A stretch of DNA of 64,000 nt, taken from the NCBI GenBank assembly GCA_016177925.1, contig JACOUH010000243.1, positions 1 through 64,000 on the forward strand, in the 5' to 3' direction. This DNA is from Planctomycetota bacterium. Its GTDB lineage: Bacteria > Planctomycetota > Planctomycetia > Gemmatales > Gemmataceae. The notes beneath the pieces were generated by a model. It did no database searches. It worked only from the letters and a program-made list of their open reading frames with translations, and had not been told where the DNA came from. A program made the translations under genes and the position numbers. Positions 27,511 to 34,477 of this stretch are shown here, one piece after another (within the stretch, counting starts at the first letter, position 1; each line of letters starts with the position of its first letter).

Positions 27511-27572
27511 GTGGGGCAGGTCGCTGACCTGCCAGCCGCGAGGCAGGGAGGCAGGTCAGCGACCTGCCCCAC
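27511..27572. repeat. Palindromic repeat, family B
   Basis: Perfect 23-base arms (27511-27533 and 27550-27572) start GTGGGGCAGGTCGCTGACCT. Each arm contains the smaller palindrome CAGGTCGCTGACCTG-like core, so alternative hairpins are possible. It lies between coxB and coxA and is related to 11782-11810 and 40365-40420. Confidence 0.85.
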
Positions 27573-27592
27573 GACCGACCGGGAGTTGAAGC

Positions 27593-29263
27593 ATGGCCGT
27601 CGCTGAACAGACGACGTCGGAACCCAAGCCGGACGCGGCCGCCGAGCACGGGCCGGAGCCGGGCTCGCTGCTCGACTGGCTGACCACCGTCGACCACAAG
27701 AAACTCGGCCTCTTGTATATCTTCCTGAGCCTGTTCTTCCTGGTCGTCGGCGGCATCGAGGCGCTCTTGATGCGCTGGCAGCTCATGTGGCCCGACTACG
27801 ACTTCGTGACCCGGGATCGGTTCAACGCCCTGTTCACCATGCACGGCACCACGATGGTCTTCTTCGTGGGCATGCCGATCCTGATCGGGCTGGGCAACTA
27901 CTTCGTGCCGCTGATGATCGGGGCCCGCGACATGGCCTTCCCGCGCCTGAATGCTTTCGGTTTGTGGGCGACTCTGTTCGGCGGGTTCCTGGTCTATTTC
28001 AGCTTCGCCACCGGCGGGGCGCCGGCCCTCGGCTGGTTCGCCTACGCGCCGCTGACCGAGAAGACCTTCTCGCGCGGACCGGCGACCGACCTGTGGGCGC
28101 TGGGACTGATCGTGAGCGGGGCCGGCACCATCGCGGGCGGCGTCAACTTCATTGCCACCATCCTGGGGATGCGCGCCCCCGGCATGACACTGTTCAAGGT
28201 CCCGTTCTTCGTCTGGACGATGCTGTGGACCTCCTTCCTGATCCTGGTGGCTATCCCGCCGCTGACCGCCGGGCTGATCATGATCCTGCTCGACCGCAAC
28301 CTGGGGGCGCACTTCTTCGACGCGCAGAACGGCGGCTCGGCGATCATGTGGCAGCACATGTTCTGGTTCTTCGGCCATCCGGAGGTCTACATCCTTATCC
28401 TGCCGGTCTTCGGCATGGTCTCGGAGATCATCCCGGTCTTCTCGCGCAAGGTACTGTTCGGCTACGAGTTCATGGCCGCGGCCACGATGGGCATCGCCTT
28501 CGTCAGCCTGGGCGTCTGGGCGCACCACATGTTCACCGTAGGGATGACCCGCACACAGGACCTCTTCTTCGTGGCGTCCACGCTGATCATCTCGATCCCC
28601 ACCGGCATCAAATTCTTCAACTGGCTGGCGACGATGTACGGAGGCCGGCTTCGCTTTGAGTCGCCAATGCTCTTCTGTTTCGGCTTCCTGTCGATGTTCC
28701 TGATCGGCGGACTGACGGGTATCATGCTGGCGGCGGCGCCGTTCACCTTCCAGCTGTCCGACACCTACTTCGTCGTCGCCCACTTCCACTGGGTGCTGAT
28801 CGGCGGGACGCTGTTCGGCACCTTCGCGGGCATCTACTACTGGTATCCCAAGATGACCGGCAGGATGCTCGACGAGCGGTTGGCAAAGTGGCAATTCTGG
28901 CTGCTCTACATCGGCTTCATGCTGACCTTCGGGCCGATGCACATCTCGGGGATGCTCGGCATGGCCCGCCGCATCTACACCTACGAGGCGGACCGCGGCT
29001 GGATGTTCTGGAACCAGCTGACGACCGTGGGAGCGTTGATCCAGGCACCGAGTTTTGCGATCTTCATCTGGAACGTGATCGTGTCGTGGCGGAAGGGGAA
29101 ACCGGCGGGCGACAACCCGTGGGATGCCTGGACGCTGGAGTGGGCGACGGCCTCGCCGCCGCCGTCGTATAACTTCGAGGAGGTCCCGGTGGTACACAGT
29201 CGCCGGCCGCTGTGGGACCTGAAGCATCCGGACGACCCGGACTGGAAGTACGAACATGAGTGA
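27593..29263 (+). CDS. coxA: Cytochrome c oxidase subunit I
   Basis: This 556-residue catalytic membrane subunit is of heme-copper oxidase type A. About twelve helices carry the metal ligands: the heme a His in FTMHGTTMVFF, the CuB His-Tyr pair in FFGHPEVYILILP, the two further CuB His in WAHHMFTVG, and the paired heme a/a3 His in VVAHFHWVLIGG. The Glu before VYILI places it with the A1-like proton-channel class, although the D-channel entry was not checked residue by residue. ATG at 27593 follows GGGAGTTGAAGC. Subunit III starts 15 bases after its stop. It reduces oxygen to water and pumps protons with subunit II and III partners here. Confidence 0.95.
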   Translation: MAVAEQTTSEPKPDAAAEHGPEPGSLLDWLTTVDHKKLGLLYIFLSLFFLVVGGIEALLMRWQLMWPDYDFVTRDRFNALFTMHGTTMVFFVGMPILIGLGNYFVPLMIGARDMAFPRLNAFGLWATLFGGFLVYFSFATGGAPALGWFAYAPLTEKTFSRGPATDLWALGLIVSGAGTIAGGVNFIATILGMRAPGMTLFKVPFFVWTMLWTSFLILVAIPPLTAGLIMILLDRNLGAHFFDAQNGGSAIMWQHMFWFFGHPEVYILILPVFGMVSEIIPVFSRKVLFGYEFMAAATMGIAFVSLGVWAHHMFTVGMTRTQDLFFVASTLIISIPTGIKFFNWLATMYGGRLRFESPMLFCFGFLSMFLIGGLTGIMLAAAPFTFQLSDTYFVVAHFHWVLIGGTLFGTFAGIYYWYPKMTGRMLDERLAKWQFWLLYIGFMLTFGPMHISGMLGMARRIYTYEADRGWMFWNQLTTVGALIQAPSFAIFIWNVIVSWRKGKPAGDNPWDAWTLEWATASPPPSYNFEEVPVVHSRRPLWDLKHPDDPDWKYEHE

Positions 29264-29278
29264 GCGGAGGGCCGTGCC

Positions 29279-29953
29279 GTGAACGAGCTGACCGCACCCG
29301 CGGCGCCTCCCGCCGGACAGGAGCCGGCGCCCGGTGCCGGCGAGACGCCGAGCGGGCCCGAAGCACCGCCGCCGATCACGCCGGAGAAAACGCTGCAGCC
29401 GGCGCAGTGGGGCATGATCTGCTTTCTCGCCTCGGAAGCGGCGTTCTTCTGCACGCTGATCACGGCCTACTTGACGTTCCTGGGCAGCGCCGCGGCTGAC
29501 GCCGACCCGAAGCCGGCCGATGCGCTGAAGCTGTCGCTGCTGGTCATCGCGTCCACCCTCTGCCTGCTGTCCAGCAGCTTCACCGTTCACAAGGCGGAGG
29601 GCGCGCTACGAGCGGGGAGGCAGGGAGGCTTCTGCCTGTGGTGGGGACTCACGATTCTGCTCGGCGTGATCTTTCTGACGGGTACGGGGGTCGAGTGGCG
29701 CGAGCTGATTGTCGAGAAACACCTGACCATCAGTCGCAACCTGTTCGGCACGAGCTACTACACGCTGGTCGGCTTCCACGCCCTGCACGTGACGGGGGGG
29801 GTGATCGCCATGTCGGTCGTACTCGGCATGGGGCTGCGCAACGAGGTGACGGCGAAGAACCATCTCGGCGCTGAGATGGTGGCCTGGTACTGGCACTTCG
29901 TCGATGGGGTTTGGGTGGTGGTATTCACGGTGGTCTACCTGGTGGGGAGCTAG
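29279..29953 (+). CDS. coxC: Cytochrome c oxidase subunit III
   Basis: This 224-residue membrane protein has about five helices after a Pro/Ala-rich hydrophilic N-terminus of some 40 residues. Family signatures are GMICFLASEAAFFCTLITAY (about 44-63), GFHALHVTGGVIAMS and the final WYWHFVDGVWVVVFTVVYL. The start codon is GTG at 29279 behind GCGGAGGG. The gene includes a run of eight G at 29794-29801 that keeps the correct frame, unlike the longer runs in two other genes of this window. Subunit III stabilises the proton-pumping core. A palindrome begins at the base after its stop. Confidence 0.92.
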   Translation: MNELTAPAAPPAGQEPAPGAGETPSGPEAPPPITPEKTLQPAQWGMICFLASEAAFFCTLITAYLTFLGSAAADADPKPADALKLSLLVIASTLCLLSSSFTVHKAEGALRAGRQGGFCLWWGLTILLGVIFLTGTGVEWRELIVEKHLTISRNLFGTSYYTLVGFHALHVTGGVIAMSVVLGMGLRNEVTAKNHLGAEMVAWYWHFVDGVWVVVFTVVYLVGS

Positions 29954-30005
29954 GATTTGCCGCTTGCGGCTTTGCAGCTCTGCTAAGCCGCAAGCGGGGG
30001 AAATC
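29954..30005. repeat. Inverted repeat (CCGCTTGCGGCTT)
   Basis: The arms 29960-29972 and 29985-29997 are perfect over CCGCTTGCGGCTT, with imperfect extension to 29954 and 30005. It follows the coxC stop directly. A half copy (CCGCAAGCGG) occurs near 37359-37368, between the FixH-like and DUF1080 segments. Confidence 0.75.
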
Positions 30006-30022
30006 AACGAGGCTGGGAACCA

Positions 30023-31312
30023 ATGGCAAGCGAGCCACATGCGGTCCCGGAGTCGCCGCACGGCCACGACGGTCACGGCGCCGTCGAGATGCCGCGACCG
30101 ACCATCGCGCCGCTCGTCGTGTCCCTGGGGATGGCGCTGCTCGCCACGGGCGTGGCGTTCGGGCTGAGCTTCCTGATTGCGGGGATCGTCCTGCTGGCCT
30201 GCGGGCTGGCGCTCTGGAGCGGACAGCTGCTGCCGGGCCGGGGCCACATCCACGAGCCGATAGTCGAGCCGGAGCAGCGGCCCAAGGTCGTGACCGCGGC
30301 GCCGGGGACCGTCGAGCACCTTCAAGAGGGCAAGGTAGGATACCGCTTCCGCCTGCCTCTCGAGGTCCACCCGGTTTCTGCCGGTGTCAAAGGCGGGATC
30401 GTCGGCGGACTGCTGATGATCGTGCCGGCGTTGGCGTGGGGCGTTTTCAGCGGACACGGCATCTGGTATCCTGTCAACCTGCTGTCCGGCATGGTTCTGC
30501 CTGGCATCGGCAAGATGGAAGTCGCGGAACTGGAGCAGTTTAACTTCGGGATGCTGATCGCGGGAGTGCTCATCCACGTCACGACATCGGTAATCATGGG
30601 CCTGATGTACGGCGTACTGCTGCCGACACTGCCGGACATCCCGCAGTCGATGGCCTGGGCTGCCCTGCTGGCACCGATCCTGTGGACCGCGGCGAGCTAC
30701 TTCCTGCTGAGCCTTGCTCAGCTCGAACTTCCGAAGGGCGCCTGGCCCTGGTTCATCCTGTCGCAGTTCGTGTATGGCCTGGTGATGGCCGTCGCCGTCG
30801 TCGGCCAGACGGGGCATCACCGGCCAGTCGTGTCGGGCATCCTGGGCGGGCTTCTCGGCGGAGCGCTGATGACGCTCCCGGCGATCCTGTGGGGGCTGAC
30901 CCACGGGACCGTCTGGTATCCGGTCAACCTGCTCGCCGCCATGGTCGTCCCCGGCGCGAGCGAACTGACCCAATTCCATGCCGACTGGTTCGCCATCGCG
31001 TGCCTCATGCATGCGATCCTGTCGGCGGGCTTTGGCGTCGCGTACGCTCTGCTGGCGCCGAAGCTGCGACCGATCCCGGCGCCGCTGGCCTGGGGCGGAC
31101 TGTTGTTCCCCCTGTTCTGGACGGGGATGAGCTACAGCCTGATGGGAGTCGTCAACCCTGTGTTTCAGGACCACGTCGACTGGCCGTGGTTCATTGTCTC
31201 GCAGTTCGTCTTCGGGATGGCGGCGGCGATCGTGGTGGTGCGCTCGGAGAAGGTTTACATTCAGCCCAAGGGGAAGGGCCCTGACCGCGTGGCCGACTTC
31301 GTGACCGGCTGA
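30023..31312 (+). CDS. Polytopic membrane protein with internal duplication, respiratory cluster
   Basis: This 429-residue protein has no family name I can give with certainty. The first 90 residues have a His-rich start (SPHGHDGHGAVEMPRP) and two helices, in the style of oxidase subunit IV-like small subunits. Residues 120-430 contain two copies of one module of about 150 residues. Shared landmarks are (I/V)WYPVNLL(S/A)(G/A)M(V)(L/V)PG, an AP(I)LWTAASY/PLFWTGMSY segment, and WPWFI(L/V)SQFV(Y/F)G. Each module has about four helices, so roughly ten in all. Position between coxC and the Rieske/cytochrome b genes suggests an accessory subunit of the oxidase or the bc-like complex. Confidence 0.75.
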   Translation: MASEPHAVPESPHGHDGHGAVEMPRPTIAPLVVSLGMALLATGVAFGLSFLIAGIVLLACGLALWSGQLLPGRGHIHEPIVEPEQRPKVVTAAPGTVEHLQEGKVGYRFRLPLEVHPVSAGVKGGIVGGLLMIVPALAWGVFSGHGIWYPVNLLSGMVLPGIGKMEVAELEQFNFGMLIAGVLIHVTTSVIMGLMYGVLLPTLPDIPQSMAWAALLAPILWTAASYFLLSLAQLELPKGAWPWFILSQFVYGLVMAVAVVGQTGHHRPVVSGILGGLLGGALMTLPAILWGLTHGTVWYPVNLLAAMVVPGASELTQFHADWFAIACLMHAILSAGFGVAYALLAPKLRPIPAPLAWGGLLFPLFWTGMSYSLMGVVNPVFQDHVDWPWFIVSQFVFGMAAAIVVVRSEKVYIQPKGKGPDRVADFVTG

Positions 31313-31366
31313 ACCAACCCGAAGCGCCAGCGAGGGACACTCAACCCCGAAGTGCGAGCGAGGGAG
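31313..31366. repeat. Tandem half-copies of a GAAGCG(C/A)CAGCGAGGGA element
   Basis: Two direct copies of a half-palindrome occur just after the stop at 31312: ACCCGAAGCGCCAGCGAGGG and, about 28 bases later, CCCCGAAGTGCGAGCGAGGG. They resemble one arm of the family A palindromes and the single half-copy at 34440-34475. The second copy also supplies the purine-rich ribosome site of the cytochrome c gene. Confidence 0.65.
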
Positions 31367-31372
31367 AAAGAC

Positions 31373-32276
31373 GTGAAGGAGAACCGGATCAACGAGGGAC
31401 GACCGCGTCGCGGCCGGTTCACCTTGGTATCTTGGCATCTTGTCACCTTGTCCGCTCTGTTCGCGGTCGGGTGTAACTGGCCCGGCAAGCCGAACCCCGA
31501 CGAGCGCCCGGTGCCGCCGGAGTATGTGCTGGCGTTCGACGCCCTGTACAAGCGCAACTGCGCCGGCTGTCACGGGGCCGACGGCACCCTGGGACCGGCC
31601 CCGCCGCTGAATGACTCTCTCTTCCGCGCGGTGGTGGACGAGAAGGAACTGAAGGACGTCATCAGCAGAGGGCGGCGGAGCGGGTCGGGGACGAAGGACG
31701 ATCTGCGGACATCCATGCCGGCTTTCCTCAAGGAACACGGGGGAACACTGTCGGAAGCGCAAGTCAAGGTGCTGGTTTACGAGATCAAGGGAATTCGTTA
31801 CCGGGTTGAGCGCGAGGGCGAGGAGTACGACGCCAAGGTCGAGGTCGTCAAGGAGGGCGAGAAGACCACCCTACGCCAGGTTGACAAAGTCGACCCTCGA
31901 TCCCCGACGTGGGGCATCCCCCAGCCCTTGGCGAAAGATACGCCGCCCTACCTGGCGTCGAAGAGGGGGGACAAGGACCGGGGGGGGGCTGGTGTTCGAC
32001 CGCGCCTGTGCCATTTGCCATGGCGACAACGGCAAGGGCACCAAGGAAAACGACCGACTTGTCATCAACCATCCCGCGCTACTGGGCCTCATCAGCGACC
32101 GCGAACTGCGACGCATCGCCATCACCGGGCGGCCCGATCTCGGCATGCCGAACTACGCGGAGACGGGGCCCAATGGGGAGCGTGGAGATTTCAAGCCGCT
32201 GACCGCGGACGAGATCACGGATTTGGTCGCCTTCCTGGCCTCCTGGAGGCGCGAGGGAGTTGCCAGGGGCAAATGA
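31373..32276 (+). pseudogene. Diheme cytochrome c lipoprotein, frameshifted at a nine-G run
   Basis: GTG at 31373 behind GGGAGAAAG starts a lipoprotein signal with lipobox ALFAVGC. The first heme c motif is CAGCHGADG near residue 62. The frame runs correctly to SKRGDKDRG and then shifts at nine G (31980-31988). In the other frame the second cytochrome domain is perfect: GGLVFDRACAICHGDNGKG, then GMPNYAE for the Met ligand and a stop at 32274-32276. In the original frame the sequence reads nonsense into the Rieske gene. A one-base error at the G run would restore a diheme lipoprotein of about 300 residues that could carry electrons from Rieske to the caa3 oxidase. Confidence 0.8.
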
Positions 32277-32338
32277 CCCCCACGGGGGCGACGACGGGAC
32301 AGACTACCTTTCTGACAGCATTCACGGGATGGACAACG

Positions 32339-32899
32339 ATGGAACCTGAAGCAACGCAGAACCCCCCGGCCGACGCCCCCAGCCGGCGCAGCTTTTTCTG
32401 GTGGCTGACCGCGGGAGCGTCCGCGGTGGCCGCGGTGGCCGCAGGCATTCCCCTGCTGGGCTATTTCCTGAGCACGCGCAAGCGGGACGCCAAGTGGATC
32501 AACCTCGGCCCGGGGAGCGCGTTCCCGGTCGCCGAAACGCGGATGAAGACCTTTGAAAACACGCTCAAGGAGCCGTGGGACGGGATGACCGCCAACACCG
32601 GCGTCTACGTCCGCAACCTCGGCAAGGACAAGGACCAGAAGGATCGGTTCCTGGTGCTGGCCGTCAATTGCGCCCACCTGGGCTGCCCGGTGGCCTGGTT
32701 TGCGGAGTCCGGTCTGTTCATGTGCCCCTGCCACGGCGGTGTTTACTACGCCAACGGCGAGCGCGCCTCGGGGCCGCCGCCCCACGGGATGTTCCACTGC
32801 GACTGGAAGGTGGACAAGAAAGGCCAACTGTGGGTCCAGGCCCCTCACTACCCCACCGAGGCGGACCCGCTGGTGAAAGACAACAAGCCGAAGGTGTGA
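32339..32899 (+). CDS. Rieske [2Fe-2S] protein
   Basis: This 186-residue iron-sulfur subunit belongs to the quinol:electron-acceptor complex. It has a short basic segment (SRRSFFWWLTAGASA), then one helix through AVAAGIPLLGYFLS, an anchor that may be Tat-translocated. The cluster ligands are CAHLGC near residue 104 and CPCHGG about 16 residues later, giving the CxH...CxxH set; the two extra Cys form the usual disulfide. ATG at 32339 is preceded by a weak GGGATGGACAACG. It lies between the cytochrome c and cytochrome b genes, the normal order of a bc-like complex. A family A palindrome follows. Confidence 0.92.
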   Translation: MEPEATQNPPADAPSRRSFFWWLTAGASAVAAVAAGIPLLGYFLSTRKRDAKWINLGPGSAFPVAETRMKTFENTLKEPWDGMTANTGVYVRNLGKDKDQKDRFLVLAVNCAHLGCPVAWFAESGLFMCPCHGGVYYANGERASGPPPHGMFHCDWKVDKKGQLWVQAPHYPTEADPLVKDNKPKV

Positions 32900-32906
32900 C
32901 ACACAA

Positions 32907-32963
32907 ATTAGCCCGAAGCGCAAGCGAGGAAGCCAAAGAACCTCGCTTGCGCTTCGGGCTAAT
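32907..32963. repeat. Palindromic repeat, family A
   Basis: Perfect 23-base arms at 32907-32929 and 32941-32963 begin ATTAGCCCGAAGCGCAAGCG. The 11-base loop is AAGCCAAAGAA. It lies eight bases after the Rieske stop and ends 12 bases before the cytochrome b start. Relatives: 2350-2433 and 38320-38374. Confidence 0.85.
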
Positions 32964-32975
32964 CGGAGGCGGGCG

Positions 32976-34439
32976 ATGAAGCGGTTGTTGCAGAACGTCG
33001 GGAACTGGTTCGAGTCCCGCCTGGGACTGCGCGCGGCCTTCGCGCCGGTGGCGGCGCACCCCGTCCCGAAAGAGATCGCCGGGCCGATGGGTTGGTGGTA
33101 CGTCTTCGGCAGTGCCTCCGTCACGCTCCTGGTGATCCAGATCCTGTCCGGCATCGGCCTGGCGATGGTCTACGTCCCCTCGGCCGACCAGGCCTACCAG
33201 AGCCTGCTGTTCCTCGACTACCAGCAGCCACTCGGCTGGTTCCTGCGGGCGCTCCACTACTATGCCGGGTCTGGCATGGTCGTGATGGTCATTGCCCACA
33301 TGACCCAGGTATTTCTGCACGGGGCGTACAAGTATCCGCGCGAGCTGACGTGGACCCTGGGCGTCGTGCTGTTCCTGCTGACGCTCGGCATGTTCTTCAG
33401 CGGCCAGATCCTGCGCTGGGACCCGGACGCGTACTGGGGCCTGGCGGTCGCCGGATCGATGGCGGGGCGGGTACCGTTGCTGGGCCCGTGGATCGTCGAG
33501 TTGCTGCTGGGCGGGCCGATCATCGGGGGCGGCGCCCTGAGCCGCTTCTTTGCCCTGCACGTCTTCATCATCCCCGCCCTGCTCCTGATCGTCCTGGCCC
33601 TGCACCTGTGGCTGGTCGTGAAGCTGGGTGTCAGCTCTCCGCCGGTCCCCGGCCGGACCGTCGACCCCAAGACGTACGACGCGGAGTATCACAAGGAGAT
33701 GGAGACGACGGGCGTTCCCTTCTCGGCGGAGCCGATGCTGAAGGATGTCCTCGCCTCCGCCGTGGCAGTGACGCTCGTTGTGCTACTCTCCGCGATCCTG
33801 GGACCGAAGGGACCGGAACTCCCGCCCGATCCGACGCTGTCGGGCGCCAACCCGCGGCCGGAGTGGCCGTTTTTGTGGCTGTTCGGTCTGCTGTCGCTGA
33901 GCCCTCCGGAGGCCGAGACGTTCATCATCCTGGTCTTCCCGGTGATCCTGATCGGGGTGCTGTTCCTGGTGCCGTTCGTGTCCAACCGCGGTGAGCGGGC
34001 GCCAAGTCGCCGACCGCTCGGGGTGCTTGTGGTGGTGGTGATCTACGCCGCCCTGGCCGCCCTGACGTACCAGGGCATCACCGCCCCGTGGTCGCCGAAC
34101 ATGACCGCCTGGAGCGGCGAGCCGATCCCGGAGAAGATCGTCCGTCGCAGCACGCCGGTAGAATTGCAGGGAGCACTGGTTTTCCAGAACAAGAACTGCC
34201 GCAACTGTCACGCCCTGGAGGGCACGGGCGGACAGCGCGGGCCGGACCTGACCGCGGTCGGCACGCGCCTGACGCGCGACCAGCTCATCGACCAGGTGAG
34301 CAACGGGACGCCGGGCGGCGGCAACATGCCGGCGTATGGCAAGCAACTCAGCGCCGCGGAGATGGAGGCCCTCGCCGAGTTCCTGACTTCCCTGCGCCCG
34401 AAGGGCCAGTCGGCGGCTCAGCCCGCCCACACACGCTGA
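32976..34439 (+). CDS. Cytochrome b fused to a C-terminal cytochrome c domain
   Basis: In this 487-residue protein, residues 1-210 are the b6-type core with the two bis-His heme helices: LRALHYYAGSGMVVMVIAH in helix B and ALHVFIIPALLLIVLALH in helix D. Residues 245-370 form the C-terminal subunit IV-like part with three further helices, and the quinol-binding PDP-type loop is represented by PPEAETFII. At residue 408 a heme c motif CRNCH starts a cytochrome c domain, with Met likely in GGGNMPAYGK. The ATG at 32976 follows CGGAGGCGGGCG. Together with the Rieske and the cytochrome c gene it should form a quinol-oxidising complex that tethers its own electron exit. Confidence 0.92.
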   Translation: MKRLLQNVGNWFESRLGLRAAFAPVAAHPVPKEIAGPMGWWYVFGSASVTLLVIQILSGIGLAMVYVPSADQAYQSLLFLDYQQPLGWFLRALHYYAGSGMVVMVIAHMTQVFLHGAYKYPRELTWTLGVVLFLLTLGMFFSGQILRWDPDAYWGLAVAGSMAGRVPLLGPWIVELLLGGPIIGGGALSRFFALHVFIIPALLLIVLALHLWLVVKLGVSSPPVPGRTVDPKTYDAEYHKEMETTGVPFSAEPMLKDVLASAVAVTLVVLLSAILGPKGPELPPDPTLSGANPRPEWPFLWLFGLLSLSPPEAETFIILVFPVILIGVLFLVPFVSNRGERAPSRRPLGVLVVVVIYAALAALTYQGITAPWSPNMTAWSGEPIPEKIVRRSTPVELQGALVFQNKNCRNCHALEGTGGQRGPDLTAVGTRLTRDQLIDQVSNGTPGGGNMPAYGKQLSAAEMEALAEFLTSLRPKGQSAAQPAHTR

Positions 34440-34475
34440 CAGGCTGAACCAGCCCGACGCGCCAGCGAGAGACAC
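34440..34475. repeat. Half-palindrome copy
   Basis: GCTGAACCAGCCCGACGCGC then CAGCGAGAGACAC follows the cytochrome b stop. The same stretch, with four differences, follows the stop at 31312. Both are single arms of the family A palindrome. The sequence runs up to the GTG start at 34478. Confidence 0.65.
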
Positions 34476-34477
34476 CC

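Noticed and set aside
27422-29590. A 722-codon minus-strand frame opposite coxA
   Set aside because: The plus strand encodes a complete subunit I with all metal ligands. The opposite frame is low-complexity and has no family match.
31373-32899. A real cytochrome c-Rieske fusion protein
   Set aside because: The continuous frame exists only because of the shift at nine G. Between 31989 and 32276 it reads as nonsense, while the other frame encodes a perfect second cytochrome c domain.
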